The notes: generated by a model not told the origin, from the letters alone. DNA of 64,000 bases from Ectobacillus funiculus (GCF_004138295.1 NZ_SCFM01000031.1:1-64000), one strand, 5' to 3'. Positions 53,255 to 63,353 are shown, counted from the stretch's first letter. A program made the numbers and translations.

Positions 53255-53290
53255 AAAAAACTCCTGCCCGAATTCCTTCGGACAAGAGTT
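53251..53290 (-). terminator. Terminator for parC, abutting a repeat
   Basis: AACTCTTGTCCGAA / TTCGGGCAGGAGTT stem with TTTTTTC tail on the minus strand. The T-tract touches the end of the intergenic repeat. Confidence 0.75.
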
Positions 53291-53293
53291 TCT

Positions 53294-55720
53294 TCAGCCT
53301 TCCTGTTTAGCTACCTTCCAAACTTCTGTAACGGTACCAGCTTCATTCACATCAATCATGAGCGTACCATTGCTATAACGGTCTTTTTCTTTTAACGATT
53401 GTATATCAAGTTCTTCAGCGCCTCGTCTCTCTAGCTTCACGAACATCCTATAAGCATCATCCGCTATTTCCACTCCGACAATCCGATAAGGATTTGCCTT
53501 TAGCTCTTTAAATATTAAATGTCCACGCTTCGCCCGAGACGATAGTTCAATTTCAGATACCTTCATTTTTTTCACGCCTCCGCGCTGTGTAACAAGAATA
53601 AGGAAATCATCAGCCGATTGCAATGTAAGGCCACTCACTACATAGTCGTCTTCCTTTACATTCATTCCTTTCACACCCGCGGCACGAACACCAACAGCAC
53701 TCGCTTCCCCCTCATGAAAGCGCAAAGCATACGCACTGTGCGTAATAAGTACAAGCTCCTGATTTCCATCCGTCAGCAGTACATCCACTACTTCATCACC
53801 GTTTTTCACGTTCACAGCAACGAGCGCTCTAGAATAACGCTGCACCTTATACTGCTTGAGTTCTGTTTTCTTCACCATTCCGTTTCTTGTCACGAATACT
53901 AAAAAGCGGTTGTCTTCCTCGAAATTCTGCACCGGAACCGCAGCAACCATAGTCTCATCTTTTTCCAGGGAAACAATGTTCGCAACGTGCTGACCTAAAT
54001 CCTTCCATCGTATATCCGGCATCTCGTACACAGGCAAGTACAAATAATTCCCCTTATTAGTGAACAAAAGAACGGTATCCGTCGTGTTAATATCGAGGCG
54101 AGCAAGCAGACGGTCCCCTTCCTTCATACCAAAATCTTTTCCATTCGAAGCATTATGGGAACGCCAGCTTGTTCGCTTCATATAACCTTCTTTTGTAATT
54201 GTAACGATGACATCCTCCTGCGGAATCATCACTTCCATATCAATCTTAATTTCTTCAATTTCCTCTTCAATCAGCGTACGTCGTTCATCCGCATACGTTT
54301 TTTTAACACGCTTTAAATCTGTTTTAATGACTTGAAGAAGCTTTTTTTCACTATTCAAAATGAGCAGCAGCTCTTTGATTTTTTCATTGAGTTCTTCTGC
54401 CTCTTTTTGCAGCGCTGTAATGTCTGTATTGGTTAAACGATATAGCTGCAATGAAACAATTGCCTCCGCCTGTGCCTCTGTAAATGCGAATTTTGCAATT
54501 AAATTGTCCTTCGCATCACGCTTATCTTTTGACGCACGGATTGCTGCAATGACTTCATCCAGAATGGAAAGTGCCTTCATCAGCCCCTCCACAATATGCT
54601 GACGATCCTGCGCTTTTCGCAGTTCATACTGGGAACGGTTTGTGACTACCTCTTTTTGATGCGCGATGTAAGCATCCAATATTTGTGGCAGGCTGAGCAG
54701 CTTCGGACGGCGGTTATGAATCGCAACCATATTAAAATTATACGGGATTTGCAGTTCTGTATTTTTGTACAGATAATTTAAAATCCCCTCCGCATTTGCA
54801 TCTTTTTTCAGTTCAATGACAATGCGAAGACCAGTGCGATCTGTTTCGTCACGCACCTCTGAAATGCCGTCCAGTTTCTTCTCGATACGCAAATCATCCA
54901 TTTTTTTGACAAGATTCGCCTTGTTTACCTCATATGGAATTTCCGTTACAACAATTTGCTGCTTGCCGCTGCGCATATGCTCAATAGCGGCCTTGCCTCT
55001 AATAATAATTTTCCCTCGACCTGTCTCATATGCCTTTTTAATCCCTTCCAGACCTTGAATAATGCCCCCGGTCGGAAAGTCTGGCCCTTTCATAACAGTT
55101 AGCAGGTCATTGACTGTACAAAGCGAATTATCCATGCGCATGATCACAGCATCGATTACTTCCCCAAGATGATGAGGAGGAATCTCTGTTGCATATCCAG
55201 CGGAAATCCCTGTAGAACCGTTGACAAGAAGACTCGGAAACATAGCTGGCAAAACAACAGGCTCTTCACTCGTATCATCAAAATTGGGAACAAATTCAAC
55301 CGTTTGCTTATCGATATCGCGCAGAAGCTCAGACGCGATTGCTGATAAGCGAGCCTCTGTGTAACGCATCGCTGCGGCCGGATCGCCGTCAATGCTTCCG
55401 TTATTGCCATGCATCTCCACAAGCACATTGCGCACCTTCCAATCCTGGCTGAGGCGCACCATGGCTTCGTAAACAGAAGAATCTCCATGCGGGTGGTAGT
55501 TACCGATTACATTCCCGACTGTTTTTGCCGACTTTCGAAACGGCTTATCTTGCACATTTCCCTCTACATACATCGAATACAGAATACGCCGTTGTACCGG
55601 CTTTAAGCCGTCACGGGCATCCGGCAATGCCCGATCTTGGATAATATACTTACTGTAGCGGGCGAAGCGGTCGCCCATTACATCCTCTAACGGAAGATCA
55701 TGAAATTTCTCCGCCTGCAT
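53294..55720 (-). CDS. parC: DNA topoisomerase IV subunit A
   Basis: The 808-residue protein decatenates chromosomes with ParE. It has the N-terminal DNA-binding/cleavage domain ([20 protein letters not shown], about 28-47) and the catalytic Tyr in [12 protein letters not shown]. The quinolone region HGDSSVYE has Ser81 and Glu85, the susceptible residues. The C-terminal domain (about 490-808) has the beta-pinwheel repeats. It overlaps parE by 23 nt, as in B. subtilis, showing coupled expression. ATG 55720 follows GGAGGTGGAGC. Confidence 0.95.
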   Translation of the reverse strand: MQAEKFHDLPLEDVMGDRFARYSKYIIQDRALPDARDGLKPVQRRILYSMYVEGNVQDKPFRKSAKTVGNVIGNYHPHGDSSVYEAMVRLSQDWKVRNVLVEMHGNNGSIDGDPAAAMRYTEARLSAIASELLRDIDKQTVEFVPNFDDTSEEPVVLPAMFPSLLVNGSTGISAGYATEIPPHHLGEVIDAVIMRMDNSLCTVNDLLTVMKGPDFPTGGIIQGLEGIKKAYETGRGKIIIRGKAAIEHMRSGKQQIVVTEIPYEVNKANLVKKMDDLRIEKKLDGISEVRDETDRTGLRIVIELKKDANAEGILNYLYKNTELQIPYNFNMVAIHNRRPKLLSLPQILDAYIAHQKEVVTNRSQYELRKAQDRQHIVEGLMKALSILDEVIAAIRASKDKRDAKDNLIAKFAFTEAQAEAIVSLQLYRLTNTDITALQKEAEELNEKIKELLLILNSEKKLLQVIKTDLKRVKKTYADERRTLIEEEIEEIKIDMEVMIPQEDVIVTITKEGYMKRTSWRSHNASNGKDFGMKEGDRLLARLDINTTDTVLLFTNKGNYLYLPVYEMPDIRWKDLGQHVANIVSLEKDETMVAAVPVQNFEEDNRFLVFVTRNGMVKKTELKQYKVQRYSRALVAVNVKNGDEVVDVLLTDGNQELVLITHSAYALRFHEGEASAVGVRAAGVKGMNVKEDDYVVSGLTLQSADDFLILVTQRGGVKKMKVSEIELSSRAKRGHLIFKELKANPYRIVGVEIADDAYRMFVKLERRGAEELDIQSLKEKDRYSNGTLMIDVNEAGTVTEVWKVAKQEG

Positions 55721-57680
55721 CCTGCTCCACCTCCGAAATCATCTCATTTTCCAAAATATTTCCTTCTTCCTGTAAACCGAACTGTACATTTCGCTCAATC
55801 CACTTTCGACGCGGCTCTACTTTATCACCCATGAGCGTGGTCACGCGGCGTTCAGCACGTGCTGCATCATCGATTTTGACACGAATGAGCGTTCTTGTTT
55901 CCGGATTCATCGTCGTATCCCAAAGCTGATCTGCATTCATTTCTCCAAGACCTTTATAGCGCTGAATTGTATAGCCTTTGCCAAAGCGTTTTGTAACTTC
56001 TTTTAGCTCTTCATCCGACCAGGCATATTCAATCGTTTCTTTTTTGCCGGTTCCTTTACTCACTTTATAAAGCGGCGGGAGCGCAATAAAAACCTTCCCA
56101 GCCTCAATAAGCTGCTTCATATAACGATAAAAAAATGTCAGCAGTAACACTTGAATATGTGCACCGTCCGTATCAGCATCCGTCATAATGACAACCTTGT
56201 CATAATTAATATCCTCAACAGAAAATTCCTGTCCAACACCGCCGCCAATGGCGTGAATAATCGTATTGATTTCTTCGTTTTTAAAAATATCCGCCAGCTT
56301 TGCCTTTTCTGTATTAATAACCTTTCCGCGCAGCGGCAGCACGGCCTGAAAACGTCGATCTCGACCTTGCTTGGCCGAACCGCCGGCAGAATCGCCCTCT
56401 ACAAGGTACAGCTCATTTTTTTGCGGGTTGCGTGATTGTGCCGGCGTTAGCTTCCCACTTAAGGATGCCTCCGAACGCTTTTTCTTTTTCCCGCTGCGCG
56501 CTTCCTCCCGTGCCTTTCGAGCAGCTTCGCGCGCCTGAAATGCTTTAATTGCTTTTTTCACAAGCAATCCGCCAACATCTGGATTCTCCTGTAAAAAGTA
56601 AGCTAGATGCTCCGATACAATCGAATCAATTGCAGAACGAGCCTCACTCGTACCAAGCTTTCCTTTTGTCTGACCTTCAAACTGAAGCAGTTCCTCTGGA
56701 ATACGAACCGATACGATTGCAGACAAGCCCTCGCGAATATCGGCACCTTCCAAATTTTTGTCCTTTTCCTTAAGCGCCCCAACCTTCCGCGCATATTCAT
56801 TGAATACACGTGTCATCGCCGTCTTAAAGCCTGCTTCATGCGTTCCGCCATCCTTTGTACGGACGTTATTTACAAACGATAGAATGTTTTCTGAATAACC
56901 ATCGTTAAACTGAAATGCCAGCTCTGCCTCGATGCCGCCCTGCTCACCTTCAAAAAACACAACCTTGTGAAGCACATCTCGCTCTTCGTTCAAATAGGAT
57001 ACAAACGCCTCGATTCCCGTTTCGTAATGAAATATATCCTCTAAATCGTTACGCTCATCCTTTAAGGCAATTTTCATACCCTTTAATAAAAATGCAGATT
57101 CTCTAAGACGTTCGCACAACGTCTCATATTGGAAGTTCGTTGTGCTAAAAATGGTCGCATCCGGCTTAAAATGAATCTTCGTTCCCGTCTGTTTCGTTAC
57201 GCCTATTTTTTCAAGCGTTGTTACCGGGTTTCCTCCATGCTCAAAACGCTGCTGATACACAAAACCATCACGCTTAATGGTCACGACAAGCCATTCCGAT
57301 AGCGCATTTACGACCGATGCGCCTACACCGTGCAATCCGCCGCTCGTCTTATAGCCGCCCTGTCCAAACTTTCCGCCAGCATGAAGCACTGTGAGAATAA
57401 CCTCCGGCGTTGGCTTCCCGAGCTTATGCATGCCGGTCGGCATACCGCGCCCCTTATCCTCTACGCTAATACTGTTATCTTTATGTATCATAACCGTGAT
57501 TTCACCGCCAAAGCCCGCTAGCGCTTCATCTACGGAATTATCCACAATCTCGTATACTAAATGGTGCAATCCTCGGCTATCTGTGCTTCCAATGTACATA
57601 CCAGGTCTCTTTCGTACTGCTTCTAGACCTTCAAGCACTTGAATTGCATCCTCGTTATATTGAAACTGATGCTGTGTCAA
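55698..57680 (-). CDS. parE: DNA topoisomerase IV subunit B
   Basis: The 660-residue GHKL ATPase subunit has [13 protein letters not shown] (ATP-binding helix), [24 protein letters not shown], the Toprim DTDGAHI and [22 protein letters not shown] 57680 is preceded by AAAGGAG with a 9-nt spacer and gives an N-terminus like B. subtilis ParE; the frame could also begin at 57716. parE comes first in the operon and overlaps parC. Confidence 0.93.
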   Translation of the reverse strand: MTQHQFQYNEDAIQVLEGLEAVRKRPGMYIGSTDSRGLHHLVYEIVDNSVDEALAGFGGEITVMIHKDNSISVEDKGRGMPTGMHKLGKPTPEVILTVLHAGGKFGQGGYKTSGGLHGVGASVVNALSEWLVVTIKRDGFVYQQRFEHGGNPVTTLEKIGVTKQTGTKIHFKPDATIFSTTNFQYETLCERLRESAFLLKGMKIALKDERNDLEDIFHYETGIEAFVSYLNEERDVLHKVVFFEGEQGGIEAELAFQFNDGYSENILSFVNNVRTKDGGTHEAGFKTAMTRVFNEYARKVGALKEKDKNLEGADIREGLSAIVSVRIPEELLQFEGQTKGKLGTSEARSAIDSIVSEHLAYFLQENPDVGGLLVKKAIKAFQAREAARKAREEARSGKKKKRSEASLSGKLTPAQSRNPQKNELYLVEGDSAGGSAKQGRDRRFQAVLPLRGKVINTEKAKLADIFKNEEINTIIHAIGGGVGQEFSVEDINYDKVVIMTDADTDGAHIQVLLLTFFYRYMKQLIEAGKVFIALPPLYKVSKGTGKKETIEYAWSDEELKEVTKRFGKGYTIQRYKGLGEMNADQLWDTTMNPETRTLIRVKIDDAARAERRVTTLMGDKVEPRRKWIERNVQFGLQEEGNILENEMISEVEQDAGGEIS

Positions 57681-57800
57681 ATCCCCAAACTCCTTTCTAT
57701 CTTTCGATAAGAACATACGTTTTCTCTATAGCATACCTTGTTTCTCCCTATGTTGGCAAGTATAGACACCCATTATAAAATATACAAGATATAAAAGAAA

Positions 57801-57823
57801 AATCCTTGTTTCCCACAAGGATT
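57801..57823 (-). terminator. Minus-strand terminator upstream of parE
   Basis: AATCCTTGT / ACAAGGATT with a 5-nt loop; the minus strand continues with TTTTCTTTT. It isolates parE from upstream transcription. Confidence 0.6.
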
Positions 57824-57943
57824 CCTGTAAGCTACTATTTCAGAAAAATAATAACCTGTCAATACATGACTACGAGAATATCTTCATCAATAGTCAAATG
57901 ACAATGATCCCAAAAGGAATAATAAGAAAAACGGACAAGGCCC

Positions 57944-57964
57944 GCCTTTGCTCCCGAAGCAAAA
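57944..57964. repeat. Shared 21-bp hairpin motif, copy 2
   Basis: GCCTTTGCTCCCGAAGCAAAA is the reverse complement of the 24034-24054 motif with one mismatch. It lies about 110 bp from an intergenic repeat copy. Confidence 0.5.
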
Positions 57965-58075
57965 TGTTCTTCACCATGGAAAGCGCTTTTTTTGCATTTT
58001 GTAGGGAAGTTATTTTGCGGCAAGAAGTGGACCTTGGGAGCTAGACATTACCCCAAAAAGTTACACTTTCTTATC

Positions 58076-58217
58076 TTGTAAAGAAAACTCGCTGATTGGC
58101 GAGCCCTGTCCCCCGGGCGAAGACAGAGGCGTAGCCCTACTTATACTGTATCCCTAACATTTCCGTCTATGCCAAATAAACTTCTCGTTAGAAACTTATA
58201 CATGCCTACAACAAAGT
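58076..58217 (+). repeat. Intergenic structured repeat, plus orientation
   Basis: A full-length copy: TGTAAAGAAAACTCGCTGAT, TGGCGAGCCCTG, GAAGACAGAGGCGTAGCCCT, then ACTTATACTGTATCCC and a diverged B half. It holds two AGCCCT direct repeats, which explains the deleted copies at 24073 and 63354. It lies 118 bp after the yneT stop. Confidence 0.8.
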
Positions 58218-58298
58218 AAAACTCCCCATAACCAGCCCTTAAAACCTCGTATGTGTACCTCATTCATGCCTCATGCTACATTATAAGTATACAAACAG

Positions 58299-58325
58299 AA
58301 AAGAAGCCTCGCAATTGGCTTCTTT
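58299..58325 (-). terminator. Terminator for yneT
   Basis: AAAGAAGCC / GGCTTCTTT stem with 8-nt loop, 10 bp after the stop at 58335. Confidence 0.65.
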
Positions 58326-58334
58326 GTGAACGTT

Positions 58335-58748
58335 CTATCGCGTTAGCGCATGCTCCACCTTAATACAGCGATTCATAATAACCGTATAGCCCTGTTCCTG
58401 TAAAAATGCATACGTCTCCTCATCCTCTAATCCTAGCTGCGCCCAATAAATATCCGCATTAATTTCAACAAACTCCTTTGCCACATCCATTAAATGCTCA
58501 GAGCGTCGGAACACATTAACAATATCAACATGACCCTCAATATCTTTTAACGATTTTACGGCTTTTTTTCCAAGGATATACTCCGCATTTGGATTTACTG
58601 GAATAATATCATAGCCTGCATCCTGCATAGCCTTTGAAACCATATAAGACGTTCGCTGCGGATTATCGGATAACCCTACTACTGCAATCGTTTTACTTTT
58701 CTTTAACAGTTCGCCAATTTCAGTGCGTGTTGGATTTTGAATTGTCAT
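58335..58748 (-). CDS. yneT: CoA-binding protein YneT
   Basis: The 137-residue CoA-binding-domain protein has IAVVGLSDNPQRTSYMVSKA (about 22-41), IIPVNPNAE, VDIVNVFRRSEH and MNRCIKVEH at the C-terminus. It resembles the isolated CoA-binding fold of succinyl-CoA synthetase; its function is unknown. ATG 58748 follows AAAGGAGGGG. Its placement near parE/parC and plsY matches B. subtilis. Confidence 0.88.
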   Translation of the reverse strand: MTIQNPTRTEIGELLKKSKTIAVVGLSDNPQRTSYMVSKAMQDAGYDIIPVNPNAEYILGKKAVKSLKDIEGHVDIVNVFRRSEHLMDVAKEFVEINADIYWAQLGLEDEETYAFLQEQGYTVIMNRCIKVEHALTR

Positions 58749-58817
58749 TATAACCCCTCCTTTCCCAAGATTATACAAAAAGAGAAAGGACCATTTCAAT
58801 AGAAACGGTCTATTCCC

Positions 58818-60020
58818 TTAGTCGGCATTTGCATCAAGCTTGATGGTTTCCTCCTGTTTTTTCCCATCACGATAGAAGGTTACCTTCATTTCATCTCCAA
58901 TTTTTTTCTTTTCATATAGGTACTTCCGGAGCTGTACAGAGTCCTTCACTTCTTGACCATCGAGCGCCACAACCACGTCATACTGCTGCAAGCCTGCCTT
59001 TGCCGCAGGAGAATTTGCAGTTGTTTGTAAAATAATGACTCCACCTGTCACTTCTGTTGGAAGGTTTAATTGTCTGCTTGCGTACGTTGACACTTCATCC
59101 AGAGAACGAAGCTGTACTCCTAGAAACGGACGTTGCACTTTTCCATATTTTTCAAGTGATTCAACAATCGGTTTTGCCACATTGATTGGAATTGCAAAAC
59201 CGATTCCTTCCACAGCTTCCTGTGCAATTTTACTGGAATTGATGCCGATTACTTCGCCGTTCTCATTAAACAATGCGCCACCGCTGTTACCTGGGTTAAT
59301 CGAAGCATCTGTTTGCAATACTTCTGCCTGCCAATCCGCGCTGCCATCCTGATCAACATCTACCGGGATTTCACGATTCTTGCTGCTGATAATACCTTCT
59401 GTGACTGTTCCATCTAAACCAATCGGATTCCCAATGGCAATTGCCTGCTCTCCAACACGTACTTTATCAGAATCACCAAGCGTTGCAACTGTCTTAATGT
59501 TCGTTCCATCAATTTCGATAACAGCCAAGTCAAGCCAACGATCTGCTCCAACAAGCTTTGCTGCAATTTTTTCTCCGTTCGCAAGCTTTACTTCAAGACG
59601 CTTTGCCCCTTCAACTACATGATTATTTGTAATCACAAGGGCTTTATTTCCTACCTTCTTATATACAACACCAGAGCCGGAACCAGCTTCGGAATCCTGC
59701 GCATCCAATGTATCCGCTGTTTGATAGTTAATAACGCCGACCACTGCTTCCTTTGCACCTTGAATCATACCGGCAAGATCTGTCGACTTCATGTTATTCA
59801 CAACAGGCACCGCCGTCCCTTCACTTTGCTGCACCTGCTGTACAACAGAAGCCTGTCCCTTTTGATTTTGAAGGGCCGGTATGTAGTTGATCGAAGCCGT
59901 CACGGTCGCAGCTCCGATAACCGCCCCAACAAAGCCGGAGAAAAAATAGCCCTTTCTGCTGCGACGCTGTGGTTTTTCTTCAAATCTTGTAGTCATCTCA
60001 GTTTGATCATAGTAGCCCAT
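58818..60020 (-). CDS. htrA: Membrane-anchored serine protease HtrA
   Basis: The 400-residue protein has a cytosolic N-terminus, a transmembrane anchor (about 25-45), a trypsin-like domain with the triad His134 (TNNHVV), Asp164 (WLDLAV) and Ser246 (NPGNSGGAL), and one PDZ domain (about 295-395). It degrades or refolds damaged exported proteins at the membrane. ATG 60020 follows GAGGGGAG. Three 11-bp direct repeats lie in the promoter region, and a response-regulator gene lies just upstream. Confidence 0.93.
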   Translation of the reverse strand: MGYYDQTEMTTRFEEKPQRRSRKGYFFSGFVGAVIGAATVTASINYIPALQNQKGQASVVQQVQQSEGTAVPVVNNMKSTDLAGMIQGAKEAVVGVINYQTADTLDAQDSEAGSGSGVVYKKVGNKALVITNNHVVEGAKRLEVKLANGEKIAAKLVGADRWLDLAVIEIDGTNIKTVATLGDSDKVRVGEQAIAIGNPIGLDGTVTEGIISSKNREIPVDVDQDGSADWQAEVLQTDASINPGNSGGALFNENGEVIGINSSKIAQEAVEGIGFAIPINVAKPIVESLEKYGKVQRPFLGVQLRSLDEVSTYASRQLNLPTEVTGGVIILQTTANSPAAKAGLQQYDVVVALDGQEVKDSVQLRKYLYEKKKIGDEMKVTFYRDGKKQEETIKLDANAD

Positions 60021-60067
60021 CGTCTATCTCCCCTCTAGTTTATCATGCTTATATGATACAAAAATTT

Positions 60068-60100
60068 GGTGAAAATTTAATGAAAGTTTAGTGAAAAAAT
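60068..60100 (-). promoter_or_regulatory. Triple 11-bp direct repeat upstream of htrA
   Basis: GGTGAAAATTT (60068), AATGAAAGTTT (60079) and AGTGAAAAAAT (60090) repeat every 11 bp (TTCAyy on the minus strand), 48-80 bp before the htrA start codon. The period and TTCA/TTTCA core resemble binding sites of OmpR-type regulators (PhoP, CssR). The product of 60215-60898 is the obvious candidate. Confidence 0.65.
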
Positions 60101-60214
60101 ACTTATAAATCACTTGCTCTCTTCCATTTTAACCAAAATTCTGCAAAATCGCACATAAATCCTACCAGCAATTGCTTGTTCCTTTGCAGTCCGGCTTGTA
60201 CGGCTAATCAAGGA

Positions 60215-60898
60215 CTATTCCTCAAACTTATATCCGACACGGATCACTGTACTAATATGCCTAGCACGTGTCCCAAGCTTATTTCGTAGCTTTTTAATAT
60301 GGGTGTCAACAGTACGATCATCACCATAATAATCATATCCCCATAGGTGATCCAGTAAGTGCTGCCGTGAGAGTACAATCCCTCTATTTTCCATTAAGTA
60401 CATAAGCAATTCAAACTCTTTATGTGTTAAAATTACCTCCTGCCCATCCACGAATATCGTCCTGGATAAACGATTCAATATGATGCCGCTAACGGATAAT
60501 GTATGCTCCGCTGATTGTGCAACCGCACCTTCCGCACGCTTAAGCAGCGTCTTCGCTCTAGCTACCAATACCTTGGGACTAAAGGGTTTGGTGACATATT
60601 CATCTGCTCCGAGCTCAAAGCCAAGCAGTGTATCCTCTTCATCTGAACGGGCTGTCAGCATAATCACTGGAACGGTCGACTCTCTTCGAATCTGCCTGCA
60701 AACAGACCAGCCATCGATTTCAGGGAGCATAATGTCTAAAATAATTAAATGAATGGCATGCTGTTCGAACAAAGCAAGAGCTTGTTTTCCATCCTCTGCT
60801 CCCACAACTTCAAAGCCTTCGTTTCTGAAATAATCGGAGATAATCTCCCGCAGCCGTTGTTCATCTTCGACAAGCAGCACTGTTTTGCCCATTATCAT
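60215..60898 (-). CDS. OmpR-family response regulator
   Basis: The 227-residue protein has a receiver domain (1-120) with D55 as phosphoacceptor (IILDIMLPE), E11/D12 acid pocket and the KPF lysine. A winged-helix DNA-binding domain follows (about 135-225, GYDYYGDDRTVDTHIKKLRN, VIRVGYKFEE). The ATG at 60898 overlaps the nrdG 3-prime end by 38 nt; an ATG at 60892 is possible. No sensor kinase is next to it in the window. It probably controls htrA through the direct repeats. CssR is a similar regulator in B. subtilis, but identity is not settled. Confidence 0.88.
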   Translation of the reverse strand: MIMGKTVLLVEDEQRLREIISDYFRNEGFEVVGAEDGKQALALFEQHAIHLIILDIMLPEIDGWSVCRQIRRESTVPVIMLTARSDEEDTLLGFELGADEYVTKPFSPKVLVARAKTLLKRAEGAVAQSAEHTLSVSGIILNRLSRTIFVDGQEVILTHKEFELLMYLMENRGIVLSRQHLLDHLWGYDYYGDDRTVDTHIKKLRNKLGTRARHISTVIRVGYKFEE

Positions 60899-61361
60899 CC
60901 GATTCTCTCCCCTCCTTCAGTCGAATGATGCGCTGATTGCTGCTCCCCCTAAAGGGAAGTGTAACATCTCGCTTCTTCATCTCGAACCTCCCGTCTACCA
61001 ATACATCCACATGCTTCAACGTTTCTATCATATCATCATTTTTAGAATTGTATATCTCCTCAAGCGTATAACCTGTGTATACCCATAAGTTTTTCCCATA
61101 GGCTTTAATTTCTTTTGCCAACTCCTTGACTTCAAAGGCTTGGTACAAAGGTTCCCCGCCAGAAAAAGTCACCTCAGTTAGCGGATTGCTTATAATTTCC
61201 TCTAAGATTTGCTTCTTTGTCATGCTCGTTCCGTTTTCTATTTTCCAAGACTTCGGATTATGGCAGCCATAGCATCGATGCGGACAACCCGCAAAGAAAA
61301 TAACTGTACGCAGTCCTTCTCCATCGACAACGCTATCATGTAAAATATTCATAATCCTCAT
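60861..61361 (-). CDS. nrdG: Anaerobic ribonucleotide reductase activating enzyme
   Basis: The 166-residue radical-SAM protein binds an Fe-S cluster through CxxxCxxC (C26, C30, C33 in GCPHRCYGCHN) and installs the glycyl radical in NrdD. It has the SAM-binding GGEP-like motif (FSGGEPLYQ). ATG 61361 overlaps nrdD by 4 nt. The C-terminal about 13 residues are unusual, and its end overlaps the response-regulator start. Confidence 0.92.
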   Translation of the reverse strand: MRIMNILHDSVVDGEGLRTVIFFAGCPHRCYGCHNPKSWKIENGTSMTKKQILEEIISNPLTEVTFSGGEPLYQAFEVKELAKEIKAYGKNLWVYTGYTLEEIYNSKNDDMIETLKHVDVLVDGRFEMKKRDVTLPFRGSSNQRIIRLKEGRESDDNGQNSAACRR

Positions 61362-63229
61362 GTATGCTTCACCCGCTCCCGCTCCTCGCTTCGTTTAGCA
61401 CCGTTCCATTTCGTCATATCCCCGACAAGATAGCCAGTAATACGCCGAATTCGTTCGATTTTCGTTTCCTCAGCATTTCCGCAAGACGGGCACACAGTTT
61501 CAATCATACCGTGATAGCCGCAGCATTTACATTGATCAATAGGGTGATTAATCGAGCCATATCCGATATGGTGCTGCAGCATAGCCATGACGATGTAATG
61601 AAGCGCTTCTGCATTATGAACAGCTGCCCCATCTAGTTCAATGTACGTAATATGTCCGCCATTGCAAAGCTCATGAAATAACCCTTCAATCCGAATTTTA
61701 TCTAGCACTCTGATTGGGTAGTGCACCGGAACATGGAATGAATTTGTGTAATACTCTTTATCTGTAACACTGGTAATCACACCAAACTCTCTTCGATCCT
61801 GCTTCGTAAATTTGCCTGACAATCCTTCTGCGGGTGTGGCAAGCAAGGAAAAATTGAGTTGATGCCGCTTTGTCGCCTCATCCGCTTTGTTTCTCATGAA
61901 ACGGATAATATCAAGCCCAAGACATAATGCCGCTTCGCTTTCCCCATGATGTTTTCCTACCAAAGCAACTAGACATTCCGCAAGCCCAATAAATCCAATA
62001 CTCAATGTCCCTTGTCTGATAATACTTTCAACAGGCGCATGAAGCTCTAATTCTTCTCCGCCGCGCCATACACCTTGGGTATACAAAAACTGAAAATCCC
62101 GCGCTTTTTTGCGAGCTTGATAGTAAAACCTCTCAAGCAGTTGCTGAATGACAAGCGCAATGTACTGCTCCAGCGCTTGAAAGAATTGCTCCGTACTTGT
62201 GCTCTGCAAGGCAAGTTTTACAAGATTAATGGATGTAAATGACAAATTCCCTCTTCCCACTGCATTTTCCTCACCGTGAATATTCGCCATTACACGTGTT
62301 CTGCATCCCATATAACAGGCTTCACTTTCAGAACGGCCATCATAGTACTGCAAATTAAAGGGGGCGTCTAAAAACGCGAAATTCGGAAACAGCCGCTTTG
62401 CTGTTGTTTCCAGTGCAAGTCGATACAAATCATGGTTTCGATCATTTGGAAGTACATTAATTCCTTTCTTCAGCTTAAATACCTGAATGGGAAAAATAGG
62501 AGTTTCACCGTTTCCAAGACCAGCCTGCGTTGCTAAAAGCAGCTGACGGACGAACATCCTCCCTTCTTTTGACGTATCCGTCCCATAATTGATGGACACA
62601 AACGGCACTTGTCCCCCACCTCGGCTATGCATACTATTTGCATTATGGATGAATGCTTCGCACGCCTGATATGTCTCTTGCTTTGTTTCCTCCCAAGCAA
62701 TTTGTTGTATTTCCTCTACTCCAAAGCGGGCATAACTGCCAAGTCGTTCTACATGACATTTATATGTTTTGCGTACATATGGCGCCAAGTCCCTGTCAAA
62801 CATAGCAAACGATTGCCCGCCATGCTGCATGTTTTGATTGGCTTGTAAAATGATAGCGGCTAGTGCCATGGCACTGCTAATGCATTTTGGTTCCCTCATA
62901 TGACCGTGCCCGGTGGAAAATCCATCCTTTAACAGCTTGGACAGCGGGATTTGCGAGCATGTTGTTGTTCCTGCCGCATAGAAATCCAAATCATGAATAT
63001 GGATTAGATTATCCTGCACTGCTTCCTTTACTTCCTCAGTTAGCAAATATTCCAATGCATAAAACTTGGCACCTTCAGAGGAAAATTTCCCCATGATACC
63101 CATTGGTGAATGTCCATCGACATTTGCATTTTCCTGCAGCAAATCCTGCTCCTCATACTGAATCACCCCTTGAAACGAAGCTGCCAGCTGTTCTAAAGCA
63201 TACTGCTTTTCCATTGAAAGTTTCCTCAT
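61358..63229 (-). CDS. nrdD: Anaerobic (class III) ribonucleoside-triphosphate reductase
   Basis: The 623-residue protein reduces ribonucleotides without oxygen. It carries the catalytic Cys in AAGTTTCSQIPL (about residue 91), the zinc ligands CKCCG and VCPSCG, and the glycyl radical loop RRITGYLVGD near the C-terminus. A normal ATP cone is not obvious at the N-terminus, which begins only shortly before the core. ATG 63229 fits GGAG at 8 nt; ATG 63214 (after GAGGAA) and the frame start 63247 are alternatives. It pairs with nrdG. Confidence 0.92.
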   Translation of the reverse strand: MRKLSMEKQYALEQLAASFQGVIQYEEQDLLQENANVDGHSPMGIMGKFSSEGAKFYALEYLLTEEVKEAVQDNLIHIHDLDFYAAGTTTCSQIPLSKLLKDGFSTGHGHMREPKCISSAMALAAIILQANQNMQHGGQSFAMFDRDLAPYVRKTYKCHVERLGSYARFGVEEIQQIAWEETKQETYQACEAFIHNANSMHSRGGGQVPFVSINYGTDTSKEGRMFVRQLLLATQAGLGNGETPIFPIQVFKLKKGINVLPNDRNHDLYRLALETTAKRLFPNFAFLDAPFNLQYYDGRSESEACYMGCRTRVMANIHGEENAVGRGNLSFTSINLVKLALQSTSTEQFFQALEQYIALVIQQLLERFYYQARKKARDFQFLYTQGVWRGGEELELHAPVESIIRQGTLSIGFIGLAECLVALVGKHHGESEAALCLGLDIIRFMRNKADEATKRHQLNFSLLATPAEGLSGKFTKQDRREFGVITSVTDKEYYTNSFHVPVHYPIRVLDKIRIEGLFHELCNGGHITYIELDGAAVHNAEALHYIVMAMLQHHIGYGSINHPIDQCKCCGYHGMIETVCPSCGNAEETKIERIRRITGYLVGDMTKWNGAKRSEERERVKHT

Positions 63230-63241
63230 CCCCCTCACTCC

Positions 63242-63257
63242 ACACAAAATATAGTAT
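63242..63257. promoter_or_regulatory. NrdR-box-like sequence upstream of nrdD
   Basis: ACACAAAATATAGTAT matches the NrdR consensus ACACWAYATCTWGTGT at 13 of 16 positions, in the nrdD leader. NrdR boxes usually come in pairs about 31 bp apart; the second one is not visible here. Confidence 0.4.
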
Positions 63258-63308
63258 CATCAACATTAAAATTATACTGTATGTAGAATTGGAAAAATGT
63301 GCAGATTC

Positions 63309-63322
63309 TCACAGTATTGTGA
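63309..63322. promoter_or_regulatory. 14-bp palindrome upstream of nrdD
   Basis: TCACAGTATTGTGA is an inverted repeat (TCACA/TGTGA) in the shared region between nrdD and plsY. It may be an operator for an anaerobic or redox regulator; which one is not clear. Confidence 0.3.
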
Positions 63323-63353
63323 CACATATTGTATAACGTCTCTGCGCAGCAGT

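Larger units (their letters stand above)
57681..58334. other. 654-bp region between yneT and parE
   Basis: It contains a minus-strand terminator (57801-57823), the short shared hairpin motif (57944-57964) and one intergenic repeat (58076-58217). A minus-strand open frame near 57897-58035 reads a plausible N-terminus ending FLIIPFGIIVI-stop but has no start signal. No gene is called. Confidence 0.5.
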
